A DNA stretch of 64,000 nucleotides from Lactobacillus sp. S2-2 (GCF_021698855.1 NZ_WWFA01000003.1:124001-188000), one strand, 5' to 3'; shown: positions 35,094-44,787, counted from the first letter of the stretch. The notes: generated from the letters alone by a model not told the origin. Numbers and translations: made by a program.

Positions 35094-35870
35094 TTATCTC
35101 ATTATATTTACTGATAAAGTTTCTTTACTTCCTTTTACAGTAACCCCAACTCCAATATATTTTGATTCAGGATTTAATAAAATATCTCTATGACCCCAAT
35201 CAGAAGCAGCATCATCATAAATCATTGCATTAATTTGTGTTTTTGCAAATGATTCTGGAGTATCAGCATAACCACTACTATATCCAATACATTCAGCAAT
35301 ATAACTATAAGAAATATTCATTTGATTCGCTTCTTGAACATGCAAAGCATGTCCTTCTTTATCATAATGACTAAAATTTGATTGAATTTCAGCTGATCTT
35401 CTTTGTGCTAATTCATTCATTTGATCATCAGATGTAAGTGGTGATAAATTTCTTTTAGCTCTTTCCATATTAATTAATTTAAATGCAGCTTGTGCAGCTT
35501 CACTTTGAAATTCTGCAACACTTAATTTTTTATTAGATTTATTGGTTGAAACTTGTTTAGAATATTTAATTTTATTATTTAAAATATATCCTTTAACTTT
35601 TGAATTATTCTTTTTAATATATCTAACTTTAATTGTCTGACCATTATTTTTAATTACATGAATTTTACCATAATAAATAGCTTGGTTCTTTTTTAAACTA
35701 GCAACTTTTTTAGTTAGTTTTTTATTTTTATAAACATTTGTTACTTTTTTTGTATAACCAATTGAACTTTTAGCATCTATATTATTAATATTTACTATCA
35801 ACGCAGCTGAAATTGACAAAACAACTAATCCAACTATTGTGATAATCTGTTTCTTTACTTTATTATTCAT
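35094..35870 (-). CDS. Secreted CAP/SCP-domain protein
   Basis: This 258-residue protein has an N-terminal signal or anchor (KKQIITIVGLVVLSISAALI) and a lysine-rich SH3/SLAP-like segment (about 40-110). The C-terminal CAP domain runs from FKLINMERAKRNLSPL, with RSAEIQSNFSHYD and DWGHRDILLNPESKYIGVG giving the conserved His residues. Bacterial CAP proteins are extracytoplasmic and mostly of unknown function. It is probably wall-associated. Confidence 0.8.
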   Translation of the reverse strand: MNNKVKKQIITIVGLVVLSISAALIVNINNIDAKSSIGYTKKVTNVYKNKKLTKKVASLKKNQAIYYGKIHVIKNNGQTIKVRYIKKNNSKVKGYILNNKIKYSKQVSTNKSNKKLSVAEFQSEAAQAAFKLINMERAKRNLSPLTSDDQMNELAQRRSAEIQSNFSHYDKEGHALHVQEANQMNISYSYIAECIGYSSGYADTPESFAKTQINAMIYDDAASDWGHRDILLNPESKYIGVGVTVKGSKETLSVNIMR

Positions 35871-35908
35871 AATAATCTCCTAAATATGTATTTATTGATA
35901 TAAAAAAA

Positions 35909-36079
35909 TTATTTTTTATATACTCCACTATAACAAAAATAAAAAATAACTGATAAAACAAAGAACAGTACAAATGCTCCAAGATCAAAAGTCTCCCACT
36001 GATATTCAAAAAGTAAATAAACTATGTAAATAAAATCTAAAATAGCTAAAATTCCTGATAAAATCCCAATAAATTTCAT
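35909..36079 (-). CDS. 56-residue two-TM membrane protein
   Basis: A short ORF with strong RBS AGAAGGAG starts MKFIGILSGILAILDFIYIV and has two hydrophobic segments with an acidic connector (EYQWETFDLG). It lies 36 bases downstream of the XRE-membrane regulator on the same strand and is probably cotranscribed. No family was recognised. Confidence 0.6.
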   Translation of the reverse strand: MKFIGILSGILAILDFIYIVYLLFEYQWETFDLGAFVLFFVLSVIFYFCYSGVYKK

Positions 36080-36115
36080 TAAAAAATCTCCTTCTTTTGT
36101 AATTATTAATATATA

Positions 36116-36742
36116 CTATGATGTAAATTTTTTATTTCCAAATATTAATATTAAAAAACTAATTAAAATAGTAATACTTCTAAGTGTAATTCCTATTAAT
36201 TCACCAACATTATACGAATCCATTGAATTATGAAACAAATGAGATATTAATTCATTACACATTGATAACTGTAAATTAAATTGGAAAATAAAAAATAATA
36301 TTGAAGTAATCCAAACGCTTTTTGATTTTGACTTCCAATCTTGCCAACTATCATTAGTAATAATCCATACTATTACATTAGTTAAAATCAAGAAAGTGAA
36401 TAAAGGAACTCTAAAATGCCAAGGATTATTAAGATTCAAATAGCTCAAAAATAATAATACTATATTCAATATGTAACTAACTTTATTAACGGTATTATTT
36501 TTACTTTTAGTTTTACTTTCTTCTTTATATAATTCGACTAGTTCCTTATCATCATTTAATAGATCATTCAAAGATACTTTGTACTTATTACTAATTTTTA
36601 AAAGAGTTTCTATATCAGGATAATTTCTTCCTGTTTCCCAACTAGAAACCGTTTTTCTAGATACATTTAATTGTTCTGCCAAATTCTCTTGGGTAAGTGA
36701 ATAATACTTTCTAATTTCTTTTAATTTATGTGTAAACTCCAA
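36116..36742 (-). CDS. XRE regulator with C-terminal membrane domain
   Basis: This is a 208-residue protein. The XRE HTH (residues 5-60) contains YSLTQENLAEQLNVSRKTVSSWE. After a charged linker come four TM helices. Membrane-tethered XRE regulators of this kind are common in lactobacilli and poorly understood. AAAGGTGG supports TTG 36742 as start; GTG 36748 is too close to it. It is likely an operon with the 56-residue protein. Confidence 0.8.
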   Translation of the reverse strand: MEFTHKLKEIRKYYSLTQENLAEQLNVSRKTVSSWETGRNYPDIETLLKISNKYKVSLNDLLNDDKELVELYKEESKTKSKNNTVNKVSYILNIVLLFLSYLNLNNPWHFRVPLFTFLILTNVIVWIITNDSWQDWKSKSKSVWITSILFFIFQFNLQLSMCNELISHLFHNSMDSYNVGELIGITLRSITILISFLILIFGNKKFTS

Positions 36743-36884
36743 AAACACACCACCTTTATAAAATAATATAAATATTACTTTAATTTATTATATTATATTT
36801 GGCTAAAATTTTCTTTTTAATTAACAATTAATTCAATAAGTGAAATAATCAAATTAAATGTAGATTAACAAAGGAGATTTTATT

Positions 36885-37880
36885 GTGAACAATACAAAAA
36901 TTACTGTATATAATGTAAAAGATGTCGAAAAGCAATATTTTATTGACTTAAATAAATATGACTTTGATTTAAATTTAGTTAAGGAACCATTGAGTATCAA
37001 CAATGTAAAAGAAGCTAAAGAATCAATTGGAGTATTAGTAGATGGATCAAGTAACGTTGATAAACAAATTGTTGAGCAATTAGCTGATTTCAATGTTAAA
37101 TACTTATTCACAAGATTTGTTGGATATAATAATATCGACATCAAAACTGCAAAAGAACATGGAATAGAAATTGCAAATGTTAGAACATATTCCCCATATT
37201 CAGTTGCTGAATTAGCTTTATCATTAGGTTTAGATTTGTTCCGCCATACTTCACAAGCTACCTTCGCTACTCATAATGGAAATTTTAAATTAATGCCTAA
37301 CTTTTTCTCAAATGAAATTCATGATGCAACCGTTGGAATTATTGGAGTTGGGCATATGGGAGCTGCTGAAGCACATTTATATAAAGCATTAGGTGCTTCT
37401 GTCTTAGGATATCAACGTCATCCTAATGACAATCCTGATGTAAAATTTGTCTCACAAGAAGAATTATTAAAACAATCTGATATTATTTCGCTTCATGTTC
37501 CTTATATTCCAGGTGAAAATGAAAATATGATTAGTAATGACGAAATTAATTTAATGAAAAATAATGCTATTCTAATTAATACTGCAAGAGGTCCATTAGT
37601 TAATACTAATGCCGTTTCTGATGCTTTAAAAAATAATTCATTAGGTGGTTATGGAACTGATGTTATCGTTGATGAAGATCAAATTAATGGTAATGAATTT
37701 AATTCATTAGATGACTTACCTGATAAAGATTTAATTAGTTTAATGAAAAATTATCCAAATGTAATTGTTACTCCTCATATGGGATACTTCACTAAACCAG
37801 CAACTAAAGATATGATTAAAACCAGTTACGATAATTTTCAAGATATCATTACTACTGGAACTACTAAGAATTTAATTTAA
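36885..37880 (+). CDS. D-lactate / D-2-hydroxyacid dehydrogenase
   Basis: This 331-residue NAD-dependent D-2-hydroxyacid dehydrogenase has the nucleotide fold VGIIGVGHMGAAEA and the catalytic Arg in NTARGPLVNT. The Glu lies in DVIVDEDQ and the His in VTPHMGYFT. Family members reduce pyruvate to D-lactate or 2-ketoisocaproate to D-hydroxyisocaproate; GHMG instead of the more usual GHIG does not settle which. GTG start with AAAGGAG upstream. Confidence 0.88.
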   Translation: MNNTKITVYNVKDVEKQYFIDLNKYDFDLNLVKEPLSINNVKEAKESIGVLVDGSSNVDKQIVEQLADFNVKYLFTRFVGYNNIDIKTAKEHGIEIANVRTYSPYSVAELALSLGLDLFRHTSQATFATHNGNFKLMPNFFSNEIHDATVGIIGVGHMGAAEAHLYKALGASVLGYQRHPNDNPDVKFVSQEELLKQSDIISLHVPYIPGENENMISNDEINLMKNNAILINTARGPLVNTNAVSDALKNNSLGGYGTDVIVDEDQINGNEFNSLDDLPDKDLISLMKNYPNVIVTPHMGYFTKPATKDMIKTSYDNFQDIITTGTTKNLI

Positions 37881-37907
37881 TATATATTTTTTTATATTTA
37901 TCAAAAC

Positions 37908-37939
37908 AAAAAAGCTCTAATTATATTAGAGCTTTTTTA
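37908..37939. terminator. Bidirectional terminator
   Basis: AAAAAAGCTCTAA (37908-37920) and TTAGAGCTTTTTT (37926-37938). Confidence 0.9.
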
Positions 37940-38560
37940 GTTCAACGAATTTAATATTACTTTAGTCACACTTTTTGTTTCTTTTTCTAAATCATAACTT
38001 TCAATATCAAATTTTGTCATTTTTAAAAATTCAAATAATAAATGCCCTGCAATTAATCTAATAATTTCATCAAAAGTTAAATTAGTATCATTCAACAATT
38101 CATTTAAATCATATTTAGTATTTTCATATAATGGTTTAAAACTATTTCGAATTTCTAATAGAATAGTATCGTTAACCATCATTTCAGTTGATAATATTTT
38201 TAAAATGTTTTGATTTAGATAAATAAATTCCATACGATCTTTTATTGTATATTTAAGAACATCTTCTAAGCTAGTTTTATTTTGAATATTATCATTAATA
38301 ACTTCTCTTCCATAGTTAGGTAATAAGTCATTAATAACTGGAGTTAATATATCATTTAAAAGTTCTTTTTTAGACTTAAAGTATTTAAAAATAGTTCCTT
38401 CACTCATACCAGATCGTTCAGATATTTGTGCTGTAGAAGTTTTTTCAAACCCTTGCTCAGAGAATAATTCAATAGCTGCAATTAATACTTTTCTCTTTCC
38501 TTCAGGACTTACTTTTTCATTAATTAAGTTATTAAAATCATTTATTATTTTTTCCGCCAT
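37937..38560 (-). CDS. TetR family regulator of the adjacent ABC transporter
   Basis: This is a 207-residue protein. The TetR HTH at residues 20-65 has ELFSEQGFEKTSTAQISERS and EGTIFKYFKSKKELL. The ligand domain is unclassified. It follows the MacB-like gene on the same strand. A 20-bp TetR-type palindrome before that operon is the likely operator, so both genes would be autorepressed. The start is uncertain: ATG 38560 fits the family; a TTG at 38626 overlaps the transporter gene. Confidence 0.85.
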   Translation of the reverse strand: MAEKIINDFNNLINEKVSPEGKRKVLIAAIELFSEQGFEKTSTAQISERSGMSEGTIFKYFKSKKELLNDILTPVINDLLPNYGREVINDNIQNKTSLEDVLKYTIKDRMEFIYLNQNILKILSTEMMVNDTILLEIRNSFKPLYENTKYDLNELLNDTNLTFDEIIRLIAGHLLFEFLKMTKFDIESYDLEKETKSVTKVILNSLN

Positions 38561-38603
38561 TAATTTAATACCCGCACTTTTATAATATTTATCTTTAATT
38601 ATA

Positions 38604-40544
38604 TTATTCAGCACTAAGACTTTCAATTGGATCTAATTTAGCTGCTTTACCAGATGGTAACATTGCAGCAAATAAATTAATTAGTAATGCAATTACTACA
38701 ACATAAATAATATTAATTGGATTTATTTGAATAATATCATAATGAATTGAACCATTAATCGCAAAATTAATTAAAAATTGTAGTATATATGCAACTCCTG
38801 TAGCAGCAATGCTTGAAAAAATACCTAGCAGAATTGATTCACTAAAGAATAGTCCTCTAATATTTCCTTTAGTAAGACCAATAGCACGTAAGATACCAAT
38901 TTCTTTAGTTCTTTCTGCCACACTAATATATAATACGACAATAATCATTATTGCAGAAACTAATAAAGATATACCAGCAATTGTTGCTAAAACATAAACA
39001 GCTAAATTAATGTAATTATTTAAAGTTGAAACTAATGAACCAGCACCAGTGATACTAAATTCTTTTTTACCATTAGAATTTTTAATGTTTTTAATTGCAT
39101 CTTGTGCAGGTTGGACTTTATCAACATTTCCCTTAATAGTTGCAGTCACAAAATTATCTTTTAATGTTACATTTTTTTCTTGGTACATTGATTTCAATGT
39201 TTCATAACTTATATACATAGCAGGTGAAACACCATCAGAAATACCACTAATTTTAACTGAACGGTTCATTGGAATTGAACCATTATTATTTTTAATTGTT
39301 ACAAAAGATAAATCTACTTTCTTACCAACTAAATCCTTTTGATTTTTAGCCATTTTTTTAGCAATACTTGATGGCAACATTACTTCATTTTTATTAACTG
39401 GAGTTGAGCCATATTTAACATTTTTACTTAAAAAAGTTGCATTAATAGTTTGCATCATTTGTCCCTGTTGAGATTTATTTTTATATTTAATGCTAGGCTG
39501 CATTACCATTGAGCCTTTTTCAACTTTTTTAACATCTTTTACATCTTTAATTTTATTAATATCATTATCAGATAAATTAGATTTATTAATTTCACTCATA
39601 TCAGTTCCGTTTTTACCCTTAATAATTTGAACTACATTTGGATTAATTTGATCCGAAATTTGTTGATTCATATAACCTTTAATTCCATTACCCAACCCTA
39701 GCATGAACATAACACTAAAGATTCCAATTGCTGAACCAAAAATAATTAATAAATTACGTTTCAAATTATAAGTTAATTGTCGATATGACATTTTAAAAGT
39801 ATTTACGAAACTAAGTGGATGCAACTTCATATTATTATTATTTTTTTGATTATATTTTTCACGAAGATTTTTATCTTCAGTAATTTTACCACCAGCCATT
39901 CTAACCAAACGTGTACCATAAGAAGCAACTTTATCAGAATGGGTTACCGTTAATATTAATTTACCTTCTTTGGCAATATCATCTAAAATTTTTAATACAT
40001 CATCTGTGTTTTCTGCATCTAGTGCACCAGTAGGTTCATCAGCAATAATGATATCTGGATCTGAAGCTAATGCTCGAGCAATAGCAACTCTTTGTTTTTG
40101 ACCTCCAGATAGTTGATTTGGATGCTTATGCATATGGTCAGATAAACCAACTTTTTTAAGTAACATTTCACAACGATCTATTTGTTCTTTTTTTGACATA
40201 TCACTCATTTCGAGTGCTACTTTTACATTTTCTAATACAGTCATATGACCAATTAAATTAAAGTTTTGAAAGATAAATCCAATTGTTTTTCGACGATACT
40301 CATCCATTTTCTTTTCAGTATCATTACGTAAAGATTTACCTTCAAGGTAAACATCCCCACCATAATTACTATCTAATCCAGCAATTATATTCATTAGTGT
40401 AGATTTTCCACCACCAGATTCTCCAACTAATGATACAAATTCACCATAATTAAATTTAAGATCAATTCCTTTTAGTACAGGAAATTCTTCTTTTTCTAAA
40501 AAATATGATTTAGTTATGTTTTTTAATTCTAATAAATTATTCAT
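38604..40544 (-). CDS. MacB-type ABC transporter (ATPase-permease fusion)
   Basis: This is a 646-residue fusion. The N-terminal ATPase has Walker A GESGGGKSTLMN, signature LSGGQKQRVAIARAL and Walker B IIIADEPTGALD. TM1 follows near residue 265, then an extracellular MacB_PCD domain and a C-terminal FtsX block of three TM helices (ERTKEIGILRAIGLT). It is a type VII mechanotransmission transporter, likely for antimicrobial peptide resistance or export. RBS AAGGAG. Confidence 0.9.
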   Translation of the reverse strand: MNNLLELKNITKSYFLEKEEFPVLKGIDLKFNYGEFVSLVGESGGGKSTLMNIIAGLDSNYGGDVYLEGKSLRNDTEKKMDEYRRKTIGFIFQNFNLIGHMTVLENVKVALEMSDMSKKEQIDRCEMLLKKVGLSDHMHKHPNQLSGGQKQRVAIARALASDPDIIIADEPTGALDAENTDDVLKILDDIAKEGKLILTVTHSDKVASYGTRLVRMAGGKITEDKNLREKYNQKNNNNMKLHPLSFVNTFKMSYRQLTYNLKRNLLIIFGSAIGIFSVMFMLGLGNGIKGYMNQQISDQINPNVVQIIKGKNGTDMSEINKSNLSDNDINKIKDVKDVKKVEKGSMVMQPSIKYKNKSQQGQMMQTINATFLSKNVKYGSTPVNKNEVMLPSSIAKKMAKNQKDLVGKKVDLSFVTIKNNNGSIPMNRSVKISGISDGVSPAMYISYETLKSMYQEKNVTLKDNFVTATIKGNVDKVQPAQDAIKNIKNSNGKKEFSITGAGSLVSTLNNYINLAVYVLATIAGISLLVSAIMIIVVLYISVAERTKEIGILRAIGLTKGNIRGLFFSESILLGIFSSIAATGVAYILQFLINFAINGSIHYDIIQINPINIIYVVVIALLINLFAAMLPSGKAAKLDPIESLSAE

Positions 40545-40572
40545 CGATAAAAACTCCTTAAATATATTTCTA

Positions 40573-40599
40573 ATTATCTAAGTGAGTGAGCACTCACTT
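40573..40599 (-). promoter_or_regulatory. TetR operator and promoter before the MacB-type transporter
   Basis: AAGTGAGTG-AG-CACTCACTT (40580-40599) has perfect 9-bp arms and lies directly upstream of a minus-strand -10 GATAAT (40578-40573). GTGAGTGNNCACTCAC-like sites are typical of TetR operators. Confidence 0.85.
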
Positions 40600-40674
40600 T
40601 CGATATAATGTATATTAATTCATTTTATTAATTACGTCGATCATAAAATATTATTTTTTATATTAATTAAAAAT

Positions 40675-40712
40675 AAAAATAAGAGCTTCTAACTGTGTTA
40701 GAAACTCTTATT
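40675..40712 (-). terminator. Terminator of the SDR gene
   Basis: AAGAG-TTCTAAC and GTTAGAA-TCTT arms, T-rich on the minus strand. Confidence 0.75.
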
Positions 40713-40725
40713 TATTATAAAAAAA

Positions 40726-41514
<789 letters not shown>

Positions 41515-41594
41515 TTAATCTATATTAATTATATATGTTATACCCCTAGTACTATACAATTCATACTATTTATTCTACAATCACTAATATTAAA

Positions 41595-41620
41595 CAAATT
41601 ATTGTTTAAACAATAATTTG
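41595..41620. promoter_or_regulatory. 26-bp perfect palindrome between SDR and TetR genes
   Basis: Half-site CAAATTATTGTTT (41595-41607) is followed immediately by its exact reverse complement (41608-41620). A half-copy, TTGTTTAAAATAAAC, lies at 41631-41645. It sits midway between the divergent genes, as expected for a TetR operator. Confidence 0.8.
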
Positions 41621-41670
41621 CCCCCGAATGTTGTTTAAAATAAACTTTTTTATCAAAGGAAAATATTACT

Positions 41671-42249
41671 ATGTCCAATTTAAATGACTTAAGAACTATC
41701 AAAACACTAAACTCCATTGAAACAGCATTTATAAATCTTTTAACAATTAAAAACTTTAAAAATATTACAATAAATGACATTTCCAAAGAGGCAATTATAA
41801 ATCGTTCTACTTTCTATTTGCATTTTAATGATAAATATCAGCTACTTGATTTATTAATTAATAAATATATAAAAAATGTAATTTCGACTGTTTCAGCAAA
41901 ATCACATATAAAAAATAATAAATTAGACTATGAATCTTTTTTCAATGATTTAGAAAAAGCTCTAAATATAATATCTAAACAACCTCTATTTTATAAATTC
42001 ATATTAAATGATCCTGAATTTTTAGGTACTCATCGAAAAACTGAAGAATACTTTATTGAAGAATTAGATAAAAGTTACCCACAAAAAACTGCTGTAGAAC
42101 GAGAATTATTAATTAAAGCAACTTCATCAATTTATATTTCAGTTATTAGCTGGTGGTTAAATAATGATATGGTATATTCCACAAAATTTATAGCTAATGA
42201 AATAGTTAAACTTTTTAATCTAGGTTCTGCAAACCTAATATCCTATTAA
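41671..42249 (+). CDS. TetR/AcrR family regulator
   Basis: This is a 192-residue protein. The HTH at about 13-60 has NFKNITINDISKEA and NRSTFYLHFNDKYQLL. The C-terminal domain resembles TetR_C_7/DhaS-like regulators. It is divergent from the SDR gene and probably represses it through the shared palindrome. RBS AAAGGAAAA. Confidence 0.88.
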   Translation: MSNLNDLRTIKTLNSIETAFINLLTIKNFKNITINDISKEAIINRSTFYLHFNDKYQLLDLLINKYIKNVISTVSAKSHIKNNKLDYESFFNDLEKALNIISKQPLFYKFILNDPEFLGTHRKTEEYFIEELDKSYPQKTAVERELLIKATSSIYISVISWWLNNDMVYSTKFIANEIVKLFNLGSANLISY

Positions 42250-42271
42250 AAGTCTGTCTTATTGAATTAGA

Positions 42272-42311
42272 CAACAAAAAAGCCACAAAAATTATTTTGT
42301 AGTTTTTTATT
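42272..42311. terminator. Terminator between TetR and SMR genes
   Basis: AAAAAAGCCACAAAA and TTTTGTAG-TTTTTT arms with one mismatch. Confidence 0.65.
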
Positions 42312-42632
42312 TTAGTGTCCACTTGTTATTTTTATTCCAATAATACTAATTACTAATAAAATAACAAATATTAAAGTTGAAATAGACAAATGATCTTTAA
42401 ATAAGAAAACTCCTACAAGAATGGCCCCAACTGCTCCAATACCAGTCCAAACTGGGTAAGCTAAACTCAGTGGTAGATGCTTAATTGCTAATGATAAAAA
42501 TAAAAAGCTAACTATCATTCCGAAAATAGTTAAACAAGAATATAGTAGATTACTAAATCCATCACTAAATTTCATAGTAGTTGACCAAACGACTTCAAAA
42601 AGTCCTGCAATTATTAAATAAATCCAACTCAT
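42312..42632 (-). CDS. Small multidrug resistance transporter (SugE/Gdx-like)
   Basis: This 106-residue, four-TM SMR protein has the essential Glu in TM1 (AGLFEVVWSTTMKFSDGF, E13). TM3 carries LSLAYPVWTGIGAVG. The EVVW stretch is closer to the SugE/Gdx (guanidinium exporter) branch than to EmrE. No guanidine riboswitch is visible upstream. RBS AGAGAGG. Confidence 0.88.
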   Translation of the reverse strand: MSWIYLIIAGLFEVVWSTTMKFSDGFSNLLYSCLTIFGMIVSFLFLSLAIKHLPLSLAYPVWTGIGAVGAILVGVFLFKDHLSISTLIFVILLVISIIGIKITSGH

Positions 42633-42938
42633 AATAATACCTCTCTTTTTTTAATTAACAATATTGTATCAAATATAATTTTTACTTTAATGAAAAATTT
42701 GATAGTGTCTATGATGAAAATAAAAAAGTTATTTTATTTTGTTCAAAAGATTTTAACTTAGTTAATGTATGTATATCATTATCAAACGATAAGATTAATA
42801 TCAAAATATTTGAAAATAGTTTTGTTAAAAAAACAAATCCAAATAATTATGAAATTGGTTACATAGATTAATGAAAAGTACTTAAATAATCATTTAGGAA
42901 AGGTACAAAAGTATAAATTTCTTGTAATTGGTTAGTAT
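42633..42938 (+). other. Gene-poor region with a possible coding remnant
   Basis: A plus-strand frame is open across about 42655-42871 (NEKFDSVYDENKKVILF to NNYEIGYID, then stop) but has no start codon or RBS. It may be the tail of a lost gene. I do not recognise it. Confidence 0.3.
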
Positions 42939-43082
42939 ATGAAAAAAATTCGTAATTTCTTTAATAAATTATTTACAGCTATATTAGATAATAGTTTTAT
43001 TGGCGATATTATTGCTTTTATAATCATAATATTTGCAACAATTTTTAGTTGGTTTGATAAACATAATAAGAAGAGATATTAA
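42939..43082 (+). CDS. 47-residue single-TM peptide, possible type I toxin-like
   Basis: ATG 42939 starts a peptide with basic N-terminus (MKKIRNFFNKLF), one TM helix (DIIAFIIIIFATIFSWF) and a charged tail (DKHNKKRY). The hydrophobic helix, then W, then D and basic tail recalls Fst/Ldr-type toxins. The RBS is weak, and the opposite strand carries another candidate peptide, so the assignment is tentative. Confidence 0.35.
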   Translation: MKKIRNFFNKLFTAILDNSFIGDIIAFIIIIFATIFSWFDKHNKKRY

Positions 43083-43115
43083 TAATATAACTGCTAATAA
43101 TATTAGTATAAAAAT
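42984..43115 (-). CDS. 43-residue TM peptide with strong SD and apparent AUU start
   Basis: GGAGG (43127-43123), 12 bases after the matrixin stop, is followed 7 bases later by ATT and an open frame. The frame encodes a hydrophobic helix (FILILLAVILLISLLIMF) and a polar tail with two Cys (KPTKNCCKYY). No ATG/GTG/TTG lies near the SD. It is antisense to the 47-residue plus-strand ORF. The same SD-to-AUY arrangement occurs in lysR, the ACT gene and the apf-like gene. Confidence 0.4.
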   Translation of the reverse strand: MFILILLAVILLISLLIMFIKPTKNCCKYYDYKSNNIANKTII

Positions 43116-43140
43116 AATTATTCCTCCTTAACTTTAACCA

Positions 43141-43687
43141 TCAATCATAAATATATTTAAGTGCATTTATATCTGCTTTAGATAAATTATTCCTACCTTG
43201 ATTTACAGGATACATAATAGATTTTTTATTTTTACTATGTTTTAAACCTAATGCATGCCCTATTTCATGTATTGCGACTGAGGTATTTACAGATTTATTA
43301 GGATATTCATAATTTATACCTGCTTGTCCATAATTATGATTACTAAACGGACCTGTGTATAACCTTGGCCCTCCATTACCTAATTCTACAAATCTATTAT
43401 TCATATTAACTGACTTTCTATAAATAAAAAATGTTATATGATTTTTATTTCTTGTTTTTTTGGAATAATTGAAATGTACAATTCCAGTATTATTATACTT
43501 TCTTATTGCTTTATTAAAAGTTGTTTTGACTAGTTTTGGATGGATTATATTTTGTATTTTTAGTTATATTTTGTTCAACATTATTATTTAATAAATTGGT
43601 TTGGAACAAATAATTATAATTATCTTTTATTGAAATGAATAAAGTAGCTAAACACATAATAAAAATAATTTTGATAATATTTTTCAT
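43141..43687 (-). pseudogene. Matrixin-like secreted zinc protease, frameshifted
   Basis: ATG 43687 (RBS AAGGAAA) opens a frame with signal peptide MKNIIKIIFIMCLATLFIS that ends near YNPSKTSQNNF. In the next frame the sequence resumes TTFNKAIRKYNNTGIVHFNY and runs to the metzincin site HEIGHALGLKH and Met-turn SIMYP, ending at 43141. The break is near 43535-43560. Matrixin-like lactobacillar proteases have this signal, pro-region and catalytic order. It lies directly downstream of the cyclophilin-like gene. Confidence 0.8.
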
Positions 43688-43702
43688 ATAGATGTTTCCT
43701 TA

Positions 43703-44206
43703 CTATCTACGTAATATCTTTACATTAAAATTACTCTTTTGACTTTGAATTGTTCTAATTGCTCTGTTTTTATCAGCTTTATCAAAGCTTCCAATAACAT
43801 GAATTCCTTCCCAGTACCCTACATCACCGAAATATAAAACTATTCTTGGCTGAGGAGACCAGTAACCAATATCACCTGGTTTAGGATCATCACCTTTAGA
43901 CATCCCTTTAATATTAATTTTTTTATTTAAATCGCCTATTTTTTCATCAAAATCAGGTGATAAATCATTAAAATCAAGTGATTGTGGTAATCTCCTATAT
44001 AGCTCTTGTGCAGCAATACTTTTATTTAAATGAGCATTAAATTGTTTATTATTAATTTTTACTTTAATTGCTCTTCTTTTACTTTTTTGTACTACATTTT
44101 CATTAGAAACATTAGAATAATTTCGCGAATGTAAATCATTATATATAAATAATGTAGCTATTAAAGCGATAAAAAGAACTGAAGTATATATAATCTTCTT
44201 TTTCAT
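43703..44206 (-). CDS. Membrane-anchored cyclophilin-like protein
   Basis: This is a 167-residue protein with an N-terminal TM anchor (residues 4-22). The C-terminal cyclophilin-like fold (about 48-140) has IKVKINNKQFNAHLNKS, AAQELYRRLP and DIGYWSPQPRIVLYFGD. This compact family is common in lactobacilli next to sugar acetyltransferases, LysR regulators and hydrolases, as here. Prolyl isomerase activity is not established. RBS AAAGGAA. Confidence 0.8.
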   Translation of the reverse strand: MKKKIIYTSVLFIALIATLFIYNDLHSRNYSNVSNENVVQKSKRRAIKVKINNKQFNAHLNKSIAAQELYRRLPQSLDFNDLSPDFDEKIGDLNKKINIKGMSKGDDPKPGDIGYWSPQPRIVLYFGDVGYWEGIHVIGSFDKADKNRAIRTIQSQKSNFNVKILRR

Positions 44207-44211
44207 TAAAT

Positions 44212-44787
44212 CTATTCCTTTCCATCAATTTGTTTTATTGGTCTGGCTGGATTACCAACAACAACGGTATTATCATTTACATCTTTTGTTACTATTGATC
44301 CTGCACCTACTATAGAATTTTCACCTACAGTAACTCCTGGTAAAATGATTGAACCAGCACCAATCCAAGCTTTTTTCTTAATATTAATAGCTGCTGGCTG
44401 CAAATCTCTTCTACTTTATGCATCCATAACATGATTTACTGAAATTAAACTAACATTTGGTCCAATTAAAGCACCATCGTCAATATAAATTCCTCCAAGA
44501 TCTACAAACATACTATTTTTATTTATAAATACATCATTACCAATAAAAATATGATTTCCAAAATCTGTTTGGAATGGCAATTTTATATCAGTAGAATTTG
44601 GAATCTTTTGATCTGTAATTGCATTTAATAAATCTACTTTAGTTCTTTTAGAATTATTTTCATAATTTAATTTAGTTAATAATTTTTGATTATTATCTAT
44701 AATATTATTTATTTCATTAAACTCTGGATCATTAAATTCAATTATATCTCCGTTAAGTGCTTTTTTTAATATTTTATTTTCAGTCAT
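44212..44787 (-). pseudogene. Sugar O-acetyltransferase (Maa/LacA-like) with internal stop
   Basis: Residues 1-123 (MTENKILKKALNGD to ISVNHVMDA) carry the maltose-acetyltransferase N-terminal helices and the start of the left-handed beta-helix. An in-frame TAA (44418-44416) interrupts, and the same frame continues SRRDLQPAAINIKKKAWIGA to the usual end VVVGNPARPIKQI. The whole would be about 190 residues, normal for the family. A TTG after the stop could restart only a fragment without the active site. It is a single nonsense change. Confidence 0.9.

Noticed and set aside
44212-44403. Separate 63-residue transferase gene starting at TTG
   Set aside because: It is the same frame as the upstream half of a sugar O-acetyltransferase, separated only by one TAA; it has no RBS and no active site.
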